Shown in pieces: positions 19,238-27,567 of a stretch of DNA of 27,567 nt (positions within the stretch are counted from its first letter, which is position 1; the number at the start of each line of letters is the position of its first letter). This stretch comes from Collodictyon triciliatum (lineage: Eukaryota; CRuMs), in contig JBHJMP010000988.1 of the NCBI GenBank assembly GCA_043381765.1, forward strand, positions 1 to 27,567. Reading direction: 5' to 3'. Under the pieces are notes generated by a model that made no database searches, was not told the DNA's origin, and was given only the letters and a program-made list of their open reading frames with translations. The position numbers and the translations under genes are program-made.

Positions 19238-21557
19238 TTGTTGCAGGATGGACCAATGTTCTTGGAACTTGTTAATGTCTATCAGCAGAATTCCAAAGCC
19301 AATACTGACTGTTATAACATCCCGACCTCTTGGAGATTCTGAGCCCCCAGAGCTGAAGAAGTTGAACCCTCAACAGTTGAAGCTGACCAACTTGGGGAAG
19401 GACGACATCAGCCAACTTGCATGCCAGACATTCCACATACCCTTGGACCATTTGCCAACGATTATAGAGAAGGCAATATGGGATAGGTCTCAAGGAAATC
19501 CAATGGTTGCAGAACAGTTGGTTGCCTTCATGCAAGAGAGTGGGACTGTGTCAGTATCGAACGACCAGCTAATCATCCGGAATGCCAAGGATATCAACTC
19601 TCACCCAGAGACGCTAGGCGACATGATAACCGCCCGAGTGGACAAGCTCACAGCAAGTCAACAAATGGCCATCCGTGTGGCCTCTGTGATAGGGAGCAAA
19701 TTCAAGTTTGAGTTGCTGAAGAGCATCTACCCCATCAGCCGTCCTGAGGCGCAAATACTCGATGACTTGCAGACACTCGTCAACTCTGGGTTTATCGAAG
19801 AGAGCAATACCGGCAGCAGAGAATTCACTTTCAAGAGTAAAGTGGAGCTAGCCTGTTACATGATGACTCCATACGCCCAAAAGAGACGCCTTCACTACGC
19901 CATAGCCACCTGGTACGAAACCCAAAGTGGTGAGCCCCAGGAGACTCATTTTTACGAGTTGGCACACCACTGGGAACATGCGGACGAGAAAACAAAATCC
20001 GTCTATTACTACCAAAAAGCCGCGTATGCCGCACTTGGGCAGCATCAAAACAACAACGCCATTGATTACTTTGATAAAGCCCTGAAGCTTCATTCCGACT
20101 TGGGTGATGCCCAAACAAGGACAAAATGGATGGTTGGCCTTACCGAAGCCTTGCTTGGTGTAGGACAGCTGAATCGTGCCCATGAAACTTTGGAGGAAAC
20201 TCTGCGATTGTATGAAAGACCGCTGCCCTCAGAAATGAACCGTCTGTACGTGTCGATATTCCAACAGCGCGCGTTGATGGTTGCCCACCGTTTTCTTCCC
20301 AGCTCCATATTTTCGCTGGAGATTGAAAAGGCAGAAAAGACATTTGCATCCCGATGCTACGGATTTCTGTGCCAGATATACATCAGGGCCCAAAAATACC
20401 AGGAGGCCCACCTATGCAACATGTACTCGATGGACCTGGCAGAGCTTAACCCAGCAGAGACAATCGACCTTGCAATAGCAAACGCAGACGCGGCCATCAT
20501 CATGTTTGCTGCCCAGAGTCATGACCTTTGCGAGATGTATGCCGACTCAGCCATCCAACTGGCAACACGACTTGGAAATCCTGCTTGCCAAATCTACGCA
20601 CTTCTGCACATGTCCATCAACCAGGCGTCCCTGGGGAATTGGGAAAAGTGCCAGGACGCCCTCGACGAGGCCATGGAAATAGCAGAGGAAACGCTTGACT
20701 CGCCGCAACTGGACCGATGCCGTGTTCACAGCGGATACATGAGCTTCTTCAAGGGAGACCTTGTGGAGGCGGTCGGGCATTTCTCGCAGAGCCAAAGCTC
20801 CTCGGGTGACCGGTACGACCTTCTGATCGAGTCGAATGCCTTGGTCGGGGAGGCCATTGTGGTGCTGATTGGCGGGCAGCCCGAGAGAGCAAAGACGCTG
20901 CTGGCCAAGGCGGGCCGCAACATCGTGCAGATGGAGCCCAACAAGGACATGTGCCTGAAGGCTCTGCATCTGTCAGTCACGAGCCTGTGCAAGCTGCATC
21001 TTGCGGAGGATGACGTACAATCAGCAGCGGATTTAGCGCTGGGGATACTAGCGCACATCGAGACGCCCATGGCCTACGAGCTGACGCTGGCGTATTCGTG
21101 CGTGATTGAGGTCTACCTGGCGCTCTGGGACAACACAGCACCGCACAAGGTAGAGAGCCGCACCGTCTTGATGGAATGCGCCGGCAAAGCTATCGCCATG
21201 TTGAAAAACTTCTCGGCTGCATTCACCCTGGCAAAGCCGTTTGTTCTGCTTTGGACGGGTCTGCAGGCTGCGCTCATGGGCAACGAGGCGAAATCGAGGC
21301 AGCTGCTGGAGTCGAGCATCAACTCGGCCGAGGACCTGCAGTACCCTCATGTTCAGGCCCTGGCATCGTCCTACCTGGCCCGATTCCACGAGCCGGTCAG
21401 GAGGCTTTTCCTCCCCCGCGCAAGACAGCTTCTCGACAACATGGGAGCCGATTACTATCTCAAGATGCTGCCAAATGATGGTCTTGACGCCTCCCCACGC
21501 GCCCCAAAGTCCTCCTCCAGCTTGGCAAATCTGCCGCGCCGTTCTCTGGTGGAATGA
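15222..21557 (+). CDS. soluble (type 10-like) adenylyl cyclase: two cyclase domains, NTPase domain, TPR-like C-terminus
   Basis: Seven exons: 15222-15513, 15767-15886, 16025-16167, 16404-16588, 16723-16915, 17097-18988, 19247-21557; about 1711 residues. It should make cAMP from ATP without membrane segments. C1: FVDISGFT (metal Asp 48) and GGDVVKFAGDAIFAIW (Lys 95, metal Asp 99), the residues expected of an active sAC C1 half. C2 (about 278-450): TILFIRLDGLDY, then GTVGSNIRCEYTTVGAPVNLAARL with the Asn/Arg pair (399, 403) used in catalysis. A STAND-like NTPase follows: Walker A GDVGMGKS (491-498) and Walker B LIIIEDVHWMD (about 934-944). The C-terminal 700 residues are helical with TPR-like repeats (YYYQKAAYAALGQHQNNNAIDYFDKALKLHSDLGD). 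Between Walker A and B lies a 300-residue Pro/Ser/Gly-rich disordered insert (about 570-880). Bicarbonate and calcium control is known for animal sAC; whether it applies here cannot be read from sequence. Confidence 0.93.
15626..15688 (-). mobile_element. short retroposon-like insertion with 17-base direct repeats in cyclase intron 1
   Basis: ACTATTAATTACATCGT occurs at 15626-15642 and again, perfectly, at 15672-15688. Between them are 29 bases (15643-15671) which on the minus strand read CCACTTTGAATCGAATAAAG, then five G and five A. The layout is direct repeat, body, A tail, direct repeat, lying antisense to the cyclase gene. The body is not related to the insertions at 12421 and 26173. The perfect repeat is complex enough to look like a target-site duplication rather than slippage. 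Confidence 0.5.
19201..19236 (+). repeat. (CAA)12 microsatellite in cyclase intron 6
   Basis: Twelve perfect CAA units end ten bases before the 3' splice site CAG at 19244-19246. The usual pyrimidine tract is thus replaced by CAA repeats plus TTTGTTG. The frame across the array is open and codes Thr or Gln, but the exon after 19246 continues W-MDQ of the Walker B region, so I place the array in the intron. Confidence 0.9.
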
Positions 21558-21702
21558 TTGATGTGTTTCTGCACCTTTCTTTATCCTTGTTGATTGTCTC
21601 CACTCGCTCCTTGTCGCATCTTTGCTCGCTCACCCTTGAACCGTTCTGTTATTGCTTTTCAAACATCTTGCATAAATATAAAAAAAAATATCAAGTTCAA
21701 AT

Positions 21703-21899
21703 GATAGATGGTGGGTGATAGATGATAGATGATAGCTGATAGACGATGGGTGATGGATGATAGATGGTGGATGATGGATGATAAATGATAGATGATGGAT
21801 GATAGATGATGGATGATGGATGATGGATGATGGACGATGGGTGATGGATGATGGATGATGGATGATGGGTGATGGATGATGGACGATGGATGATAGCTG
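21703..21899 (+). repeat. GAT-rich minisatellite (GATGGATGAT and variants)
   Basis: About 200 bases of degenerate tandem repeats built from GATGGAT, GATAGAT and GATGGGT. Units are 7 bases (some 10) with single-base variants. There are no unique spacers, so it is not a CRISPR array. Confidence 0.92.
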
Positions 21900-22268
21900 A
21901 TTAAAATATCAAATCTGGAATTTATAATATATACTTTTAATTTCTTCACTGGCAGCATTATATGACCATATAAATCTATTTTATGCGCTATAGCATATAT
22001 AGTATGATGCATAGTCGCTGAGTCACTTTCCAAACTGAGCAAAGAAGGGAAGCTTCTAGAATTCCCTCCGCATTCTCGGTTGAGGGTGGTATTAAGCAGG
22101 CTGCGTTCCATTGATACATTAGGCCAGTAGCTCCATATCCGAATCGCAACAATGAGGGACACGTAAGCACCGCGTTTACGAAGCATATCTACAAGACTGC
22201 AAGGACACTTTGGTTAGCAGCCCAACCACCTTGAAGCCTTTTCCAGCGGCGAAGTGTTTCTTGATGAC

Positions 22269-22270
<2 letters not shown>

Positions 22271-22339
<69 letters not shown>
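22271..22339 (+). repeat. (TTA)23 microsatellite
   Basis: A perfect trinucleotide run of about 23 units, 80 bases before the start of the secretory-protein gene. It lies in its 5' flank or UTR. Confidence 0.95.
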
Positions 22340-22340
<1 letters not shown>

Positions 22341-22419
22341 TTTTCGAGTCCAAGCAAAGTCACCAGCCGATTACATTTCATATCTCCCGAGCTCAAAGGC
22401 GCGATTTTTCAACCATAGG

Positions 22420-24272
22420 ATGAAATACAGGTATGAGCCTATTGTCGCAGCGTTTGTCGTGTTCACCGCCTACATATCTGGTGTATCTGCCGAAATCGAG
22501 AAAAGACATGTACAAGATACGCTGCAGGTGCTTACATATTGATATGATTTCCGTCTGTCGTCAAACGGACACACGATGAAAATAGCTGCGCACTAATATG
22601 CCACTGCGGCATTGCATCAAGACTTAAAACATACGTTCTTATGTTGTATATCATTACATATATGCTCTCACTCTTCACGTTCAGTTATTCACAGTAGAAT
22701 GCCAGTGTCTCTTTAACATGAAAAGAAAACAGGAGGCCCGACTTTATCACGATACTAATACCCAGTGTTTGATACGCCTTCTCTTAAAAATAGAGAGGAT
22801 TAACAATTTTTAGAGGCCAGCTCCACTCACAGCACAGCAACCACACCGGATTTGAGTTTAATAAACTCGAGGTAATCATCAATCTGCGGCATCTGACTTT
22901 AGGAGTTATTTGATAATACTGACTCATTTAGTTCACAATCTGTCGTGGTACAAATCCCAAAAATAAAACAAAATGCAGGGACACACTACTAAAGGTAACC
23001 TCGGCACATAGGTCGCCATCTGCTATAGATACAACATCACTCTGGATGTCTCTGGGGGGCGCACATTAACGCTGGAAGTGATGGACGACCCGAAATGGAC
23101 GCCCCTACTTTTGCCGGCAGTAGAGGGCGCAAACAACTTGTTAGTCGACTCGCTGAGACGTGAATATACCGAAGGTGATGATAGCAGAGAGGAAAATATC
23201 ATTTCAAGTTCGATTGACGATATCTCTTCGGCGGTTATCGGGTCTCTCCAAATCCCTCCGTTTATTGTTCACGGCCCAGCTGAAATCATTCTAAGACAAG
23301 CACGCAGAGATATCCTCTTTTCGCTTCCCCATTCGGTGGATGCAGGGGTCAGCCCTGTTAACAGGATTATTTTGCAGGACGGAGTTCAAGCTCGAATATC
23401 AGGCATCCAGTCTGTTTCCCTTCATAGTCCCGTTCGAATCGACCTGGCTCTGCCTCCGAGTAAGTCTTGGTTGCGTAAATTTAAAGAGATAACGCGTCCT
23501 TTTTCATATCCACTAATTTTCATTTACAATCTCCTAGAGGACCAAAGCAATCTATCAATCGATATGGGAAGAAAACTCAGTATAGTTGTGGACAGTCTGA
23601 GCGAGGTTTTTGTAGCGGAGAAGGCCAAGCTGCATCGTATGGAACTCAAAGGAAAACCCGGGAATACTGTGACGATTGCGAGCGCTTCCTTGGCATACAA
23701 TGATAATCAGACAAAGGAACAAAGGCCTGAAAAGGGCGAACTAAGCGCGTCAGTGGTTCCTAGCCGATCAAGAAATCAAGTGGTTATAGATAAAACAAAA
23801 GCGGGTGCCCTTGAGGTATGCCATATGTCACCTATACTTGTTTTTCATTTTCTTTAAAATTTAGATATGCAAGGCCAATTTGCTGATTTGCGTTTTTTTT
23901 TCTTCTCTTTCCCGTTAACCGCAATACCTACAGAACATCATCCGATCTCATCTGCCTTTCCTACCACACCACTTCGTCATTCACTGGATTCAAAGGGCAG
24001 AAATAAAAATGGCACGCTTGTTTCGCCTGCCTGCTAAGGAGCACGCCATATATGATTCAATATCCCAGAGTTTCATCAAGGAACTTATCATAAGCGATTC
24101 ACGCGACCGAGGAACTGAGGTTCTTCCTGTATTATCGACCGAGACGCCCATGGGGAGTTATCCTGTGAGTCTTCCACCTATCCTTAACATCGGCGATAGG
24201 AACGTCACATACTTTACGGAGGATGCAGGATGGTATCCCCACTTTTCTCCAGTTATTCAGTATCCAAACTGA
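22420..24272 (+). CDS. unrecognised secretory-pathway glycoprotein (three exons)
   Basis: Exons 22420-22527, 23012-23815 and 23934-24272 join in phase 0 (donors GTGCTT and GTATGC, acceptors CACATAG and CTACAG); about 416 residues. The N-terminus MKYRYEPIVAAFVVFTAY followed by ISGVSA has the basic, hydrophobic and small-residue parts of a signal peptide with likely cleavage after SA. Four N-glycosylation sequons are visible (NIT, NLS, NQT, NVT), consistent with ER passage. No later membrane segment, catalytic motif or retention signal is clear; the C-terminus is VIQYPN. The middle (PPFIVHGPAEIILRQARR) and the end (FLPHHFVIHWIQRAEIKMARL) contain helices. The first intron is long (484 bases) and could hide a small exon. 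AATAAA is at 24358, 86 bases after the stop. I do not recognise the family. Confidence 0.7.
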
Positions 24273-24357
24273 GTCAGAAAAGCTGGTTTGAATAGCACGT
24301 TGAAATAATAGCTGGCCTGTATTTCTCATGTCTGTCTTTCTCACTGAAATCTCACAT

Positions 24358-24363
24358 AATAAA
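24358..24363 (+). terminator. polyadenylation signal AATAAA of the secretory-protein gene
   Basis: AATAAA 86 bases after the TGA at 24270-24272. Confidence 0.4.
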
Positions 24364-24415
24364 CGTCTCCGTCTACTAATAATAGAAAATTGCGGCATAT
24401 ATATATGAGGTTGTG

Positions 24416-24500
24416 TGAATAAATAGATGATAAATAGATGAATAAATAGATGAATAAATAGATGAATAAATAGATGAATACATAGATGAATAAATAGAGG
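24416..24500 (+). repeat. 12-base tandem repeat AATAGATGAATA
   Basis: About seven units with few changes (one shorter unit near the start, one ACATAG variant at about 24480). It is AT-rich and intergenic. Confidence 0.9.
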
Positions 24501-24626
24501 ATATTATATAGAGAAAGCATACAAATTGCAGATGTTCGCATGAAGACCGCTAAATGAACGGAGGATTACATCTTCAGGCCGATTCACCCCATTAAGTTTA
24601 ATTGTGATTATTTTTTAAGGAATAAA

Positions 24627-24728
24627 AGAAAAAGAAAAAGAAAAAGAAAAAGAAAAAGAAAAAGAAAAAGAAAAAGAAAAAGAAAAAGAAAAAGAAAAAG
24701 AAAAAGAAATAGAAATAGAAAAAGAAAA
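24627..24728 (+). repeat. (GAAAAA)n hexamer array
   Basis: About 17 hexamers, purine on the plus strand, with two GAAATA variants near the right end. The same unit and strand recur at 27486-27567, so the two arrays bracket the TAF13 gene. Confidence 0.93.
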
Positions 24729-24851
24729 CTGGTCTCAGCAATGAGTCGAAAAGAAGGTAGCTCTTTTCACAATAAGGAAATAGCACATATTTTCAAACAC
24801 AAGCGATGAGGCAACACATTCACCTTGATCAGGGTTCCTTTCGAGTTGGGT

Positions 24852-24857
24852 TTTATT
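24852..24857 (-). terminator. polyadenylation signal (AATAAA on minus strand) of TAF13
   Basis: TTTATT on plus, AATAAA on minus, 73 bases beyond the TAA complement at 24930-24932. Confidence 0.4.
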
Positions 24858-24929
24858 TTTGATTTTGAGATGATTGACAGAGGTATGGCCGAGTAAGGGG
24901 GTTGCACTGTTCATGGATATATATTTACT

Positions 24930-27102
24930 TTAATCTTCATTTTCCAACGTTTTTCTGGCCGTTTGGATGATTCGCTTCATGGAAATCAGTTCCTTTGCTC
25001 GATTGTACTTTTTGGGGTCTTTTCGGAGGATGAAGAACATATCGTCCACCTTAATTTTACCTGCAGTCCCCACTGCCATTGCATTTTGTGTCTGTTTGTG
25101 ATGATTAGTTATGACATATATCTTTAAATTGAAGGATATGCACATGACCCTTATTACTAGTTCAGAAAAATAAAAGTCCAGAAATACTATTTTGGAGTCT
25201 ATGCTAATAATGAGAGGCGATATTCCTGTAAGTGTAGTTACAAATTTGAAAAGTTTTATTCTTGCGAGTATATGCGTTACCATTTCAGTGATGAAATCGA
25301 CCACCAGGTCGTTAATCAGATCTACAGATTCGTCCAGGTGGTTCTGGTCGTCTCCAAAGCCATACATAACAAGTTTCACTGGTTTATACACTTTGTGTAA
25401 GTTCTACAGATGTTATCTCAATATGTGCATTAGCATAGAAGAAAAAATTGTAATCAAAGAAAAAATCGAGAGAAAACTGATTCCGACAAGACAAAGCCAG
25501 AAGGGGTCATTACGGTCTCGATGAAACTGATATGGTCGCTTTTCTCGTGGAGTTGCGGATATGACCGTCGATGTTTGATTTGTTTCACGAGAGACATTTG
25601 ATCGGGATTCATTAGCCGAATTTGATGAAGAAGGGGTACTTGTTTGTACAGATGAACGACCTAGTAATTTTTTTCATCATACGAGCAAAAATTTATTATG
25701 GGGTCTCAAGAAAGATATTGTTTGATAAAAAGAAAATACAAAGAAAAGCACAAAGAACTAAGATGAAATAGCTGCCTCAAGCACATGCAATTTTGATTTG
25801 AGGAGATTATGCGTTCTCTTGAGGCTTGCTTCTACTTATGTTTACAAACTTGACTGATTCAGAGGAGGAATCACACTTTGCATGGACGTAGCCTGTGTGT
25901 GAGAGACTGGTCGTTGAATAACAGGCGGCTGTGCAGAGTGGATTCGCTGTTGGCTATTTGCGCTGGAGTAAAATTGAGCAGGATTTATCGGCTGAATCGG
26001 AGGAGCGCGACTCTGCTCATTAGATGAGGTAATAGGACTCGGATTGGTAGCATGGCCAGAGGCAGCACTAGCGTCTAAGGGAAAAGCAGAGCAGATGATT
26101 AATTGTGTGTGTTTTTTCGTGCTGTAGCCTGTCTTTGAATCAAAAGGTAGCTTTTATATTAATTTTGAATATCCCTCGGTCCTGCACAAAAGTTGAAAGA
26201 ATAAAAAAAAATAATAATTAATTTTGAATATAATATACTGGCCGTTGATATCACATGTCTCTTTGGGTCTGGTTGTGGCTGCTGGGCTGAAGTGTATGCA
26301 TGGTAAATTTTTTTAAAGCGTTTAATATATCCATTTTTAAATGGCGAATAGTTTGACAATATATTACATCGTTCTGAATACTTTATTTTTTTTCTTTCAA
26401 GAAGCGCTTCAAAACATTAAGGAGATATTGACAAACAGGACGAACGAAGTGGCAGGCTGTAGAAACAAGGAGAGACAAAAATCATGGTTGCAGGCCTAGC
26501 TAATTCATGGTCCAAAGGTTTCATGGAGCCCCTGCGAATGAAATTGTCCTTGAATCTGACGAGAATCAGGTGTGTGGGTAGAATGTTGATAAGCCCATAT
26601 ATATGGAGGATATTGGGCCAAACAGTCACATCCTTCATCTTTGTGCAGAATTGCTCCCAAGTCATGTCTGGGTACTGCCTCAAAGCCCATTTGGACAAGG
26701 TGGTGGAAGGCTTTTAGGTCCATAATCTGAATTAGCAACTTTGTAGCACTCTTTATGAGAGTATTTTATTATTATTATCATATAAAATGGGATGCTGAAT
26801 ATCTAAATAGAATTAAGCCAAGTTCGCTGTGTTTGTTAATCGAATCTAGTTCACAGAGCTGTTTTTCTGTTGTGAATGAAGCAAACCTCTATGAGCGCAT
26901 TCTCATGCGATGCAATCCAATTCACAATTATTGAGCGGAGGTTTGTTCCGTTCACCAGCTGTGGTTTTATTCTAGACATGCTTTCCATCAGCCCGTTAGG
27001 GTTGAAGGGGAAATGTTGTAGGGTAAGCTCGCTGTATTGATTATAGCGCGAAAACTCCTCCTGATTCATCTTCTGGTCCCCTAAGTACGGTTGAGATGCC
27101 AT
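24930..27102 (-). CDS. TAF13: TAF13 (TFIID histone-fold subunit) with long N-terminal extension
   Basis: Minus-strand exons in order of transcription: 27102-26887, 26738-26561, 26286-26239, 26074-25850, 25660-25514, 25390-25281, 25091-24930; about 361 residues. The last two exons are clear TAF13: VMYGFGDDQN, then ESVDLINDLVVDFITEM joined to TQNAM, then KIKVDDMFFILRKDPKKYNRAKELI and a helical end KTLENED. This histone fold pairs with TAF11 in TFIID. TAF13 is usually about 125 residues; here about 270 residues precede the fold. The middle exons are rich in Ser, Gln, Pro and Asn (PQQPQPDP, QPPVIQRPV, STPSSSNSAN), like disordered activation-type regions. The first two exons hold an apparently folded region (QYSELTLQHFPFNPNGLMES; IELLIQIMDLKAFHHLVQMG) that I do not recognise. 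All phases agree, but the first exons could belong to a separate upstream gene; the tiny exon 26286-26239 is the least certain. ATG at 27102 was chosen over one at 27228 because the sequence between looks like a leader. Confidence 0.78.
26158..26231 (+). mobile_element. very short retroposon-like insertion (copy 2) in a TAF13 intron
   Basis: Perfect direct repeats ATTAATTTTGAATAT at 26158-26172 and 26217-26231 flank 44 bases. The insert begins CCCTCGG, contains CGGTCCTGCACAAAAGTTGA, then AAG, and ends in an A-rich tail with AATAAAAAAAAA. Its first 27 bases match copy 1 (minus strand, 12455-12429) with one mismatch, and both copies begin at the same CCC right after the direct repeat. It is antisense to TAF13, in the intron 26238-26075. 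Confidence 0.72.
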
Positions 27103-27567
27103 TATTTCTTTTAAGAAAAAAGAAGGTAGTTCTCTTTTTGAAAGAAAGTAAGAAAGAAGGATATATGCGACAATACTTGGAGGTGGGAAAGGAGATGCCA
27201 TGCAAACCCGAAATAAGAAGCGGGACATCAGAAAACAGTTCCGTCCAGGGTAGCTTCACAAGAAGATGAGAATACGTGAGAGACAGAACATTATTATGCT
27301 TGACTGCTGCCGGCTTGAGAGGGAATCATGATTGAGCGGGAAGCAAGGGGGAAAAAAAAAACATACCATTGAGGCCATGAGAGAAACAGGACAAGAAACT
27401 AGTTAGCTGCGGATGATGTGCAAAATCTGCAGGGGGCGATGGGGACAAATGTTGGGCACCTGCCAGTGTCACTTGCGTGTGAGAAAAAAGAAAAAGAAAA
27501 AGAAAAAGAAAAAGAAAAAGAAAAAGAAAAAGAAAAAGAAAAAGAAAAAGAAAAAGAAAAGAAAAAG
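27103..27567. other. upstream flank of TAF13, ending in a purine array
   Basis: It is the 5' flank of the minus-strand TAF13 gene. An open frame reaches 27228 but has no recognisable content. The right end is a (GAAAAA)n array that leaves the window. No other gene is seen. Confidence 0.5.
27486..27567 (+). repeat. (GAAAAA)n hexamer array at the window edge
   Basis: About 13 hexamers, purine on plus, running to the last base, with one shortened unit (GAAAA) near the end. Same unit and strand as 24627-24728. Confidence 0.93.

Larger units (their letters stand above)
21558..22419. other. spacer after the cyclase gene with a minisatellite and a microsatellite
   Basis: It holds the 3' UTR of the cyclase, a GAT-rich minisatellite, unremarkable AT-rich sequence (about 21900-22200) and an (ATT)n array. 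No exon is supported. Apparent frames on both strands arise from the repeats. Confidence 0.6.
24273..24929. other. convergent spacer between the secretory-protein gene and TAF13
   Basis: The two genes converge here. It holds both 3' flanks (AATAAA at 24358 on plus; its complement at 24852-24857 for the minus-strand gene), a 12-base repeat and a (GAAAAA)n array. No gene is supported. Confidence 0.6.

Noticed and set aside
19164-19246. Extension of the cyclase exon upstream through the (CAA)12 array
   Set aside because: The poly-Thr reading ends in no conserved sequence, whereas CAG at 19246 restores the Walker B context VHW-MDQ.
21703-21899. Array of short repeats resembling a CRISPR at first sight
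   Set aside because: There are no unique spacers; the units are degenerate and contiguous, so it is a minisatellite in a eukaryotic spacer.
24880-24915. tRNA-like start ATGGCCGAGTAAGGGGG
   Set aside because: It recalls the D arm of Leu/Ser tRNAs, but no acceptor, anticodon or T arm follows.
26417-26698. Alternative minus-strand frame of 93 residues overlapping the second TAF13 exon
   Set aside because: It does not join neighbouring exons in phase and runs into intron sequence; the frame at 26738-26561 links in phase to both sides.

Overview
The window reads as nuclear DNA of an intron-rich protist. Genes are broken by many short introns (mostly about 70-160 bases, GT...AG), introns and spacers are AT-rich and full of simple-sequence arrays, and AATAAA signals follow several stop codons. 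The gene set (soluble-type adenylyl cyclase, copine/RGLG-like protein, TAF13, ATP11, DH-PH exchange factor) is eukaryotic. The style resembles amoeboid Rhizaria such as foraminifera (Reticulomyxa-like); that placement is inference from style and gene content only. All gene models were spliced by eye by following reading frames, so exon edges may be off by a few bases.

Layout. 71-740 (+): the 3' end of an unrecognised gene. 1295-8432 (+): a 21-exon gene for a protein of about 1449 residues that joins a class 3 lipase-like domain without its nucleophile serine, a P-loop GTPase-like domain and a RhoGEF (DH-PH) module. 8894-9492 (+): a two-exon acidic, Glu-rich protein. 10616-12795 (+): a nine-exon copine/RGLG-like protein. 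13210-13282 (+): tRNA-Thr(AGT). 13421-14392 (+): ATP11/ATPAF1, a mitochondrial F1-ATPase assembly chaperone. 15222-21557 (+): a seven-exon soluble adenylyl cyclase-like protein of about 1711 residues. 22420-24272 (+): an unrecognised secretory-pathway glycoprotein. 27102-24930 (-): TAF13 of TFIID with a long N-terminal extension.

There is no operon-like organisation. Several products relate to signalling: the RhoGEF/GTPase fusion, the cyclase and the membrane-anchored copine. The others are housekeeping genes.

The main new observation is a set of very short insertions in introns, each with an A-rich tail and flanked by 14-17 base direct repeats. Two of them, in the copine and TAF13 introns, share a 27-base body with one mismatch and begin at the same base. 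A third, in the cyclase intron 1, has an unrelated body but the same structure. All three lie antisense to their host gene, so in the sense direction they supply a pyrimidine tract, and the related pair also supplies a CAG like a 3' splice site. The second point of interest is the pseudolipase-GTPase-RhoGEF architecture.
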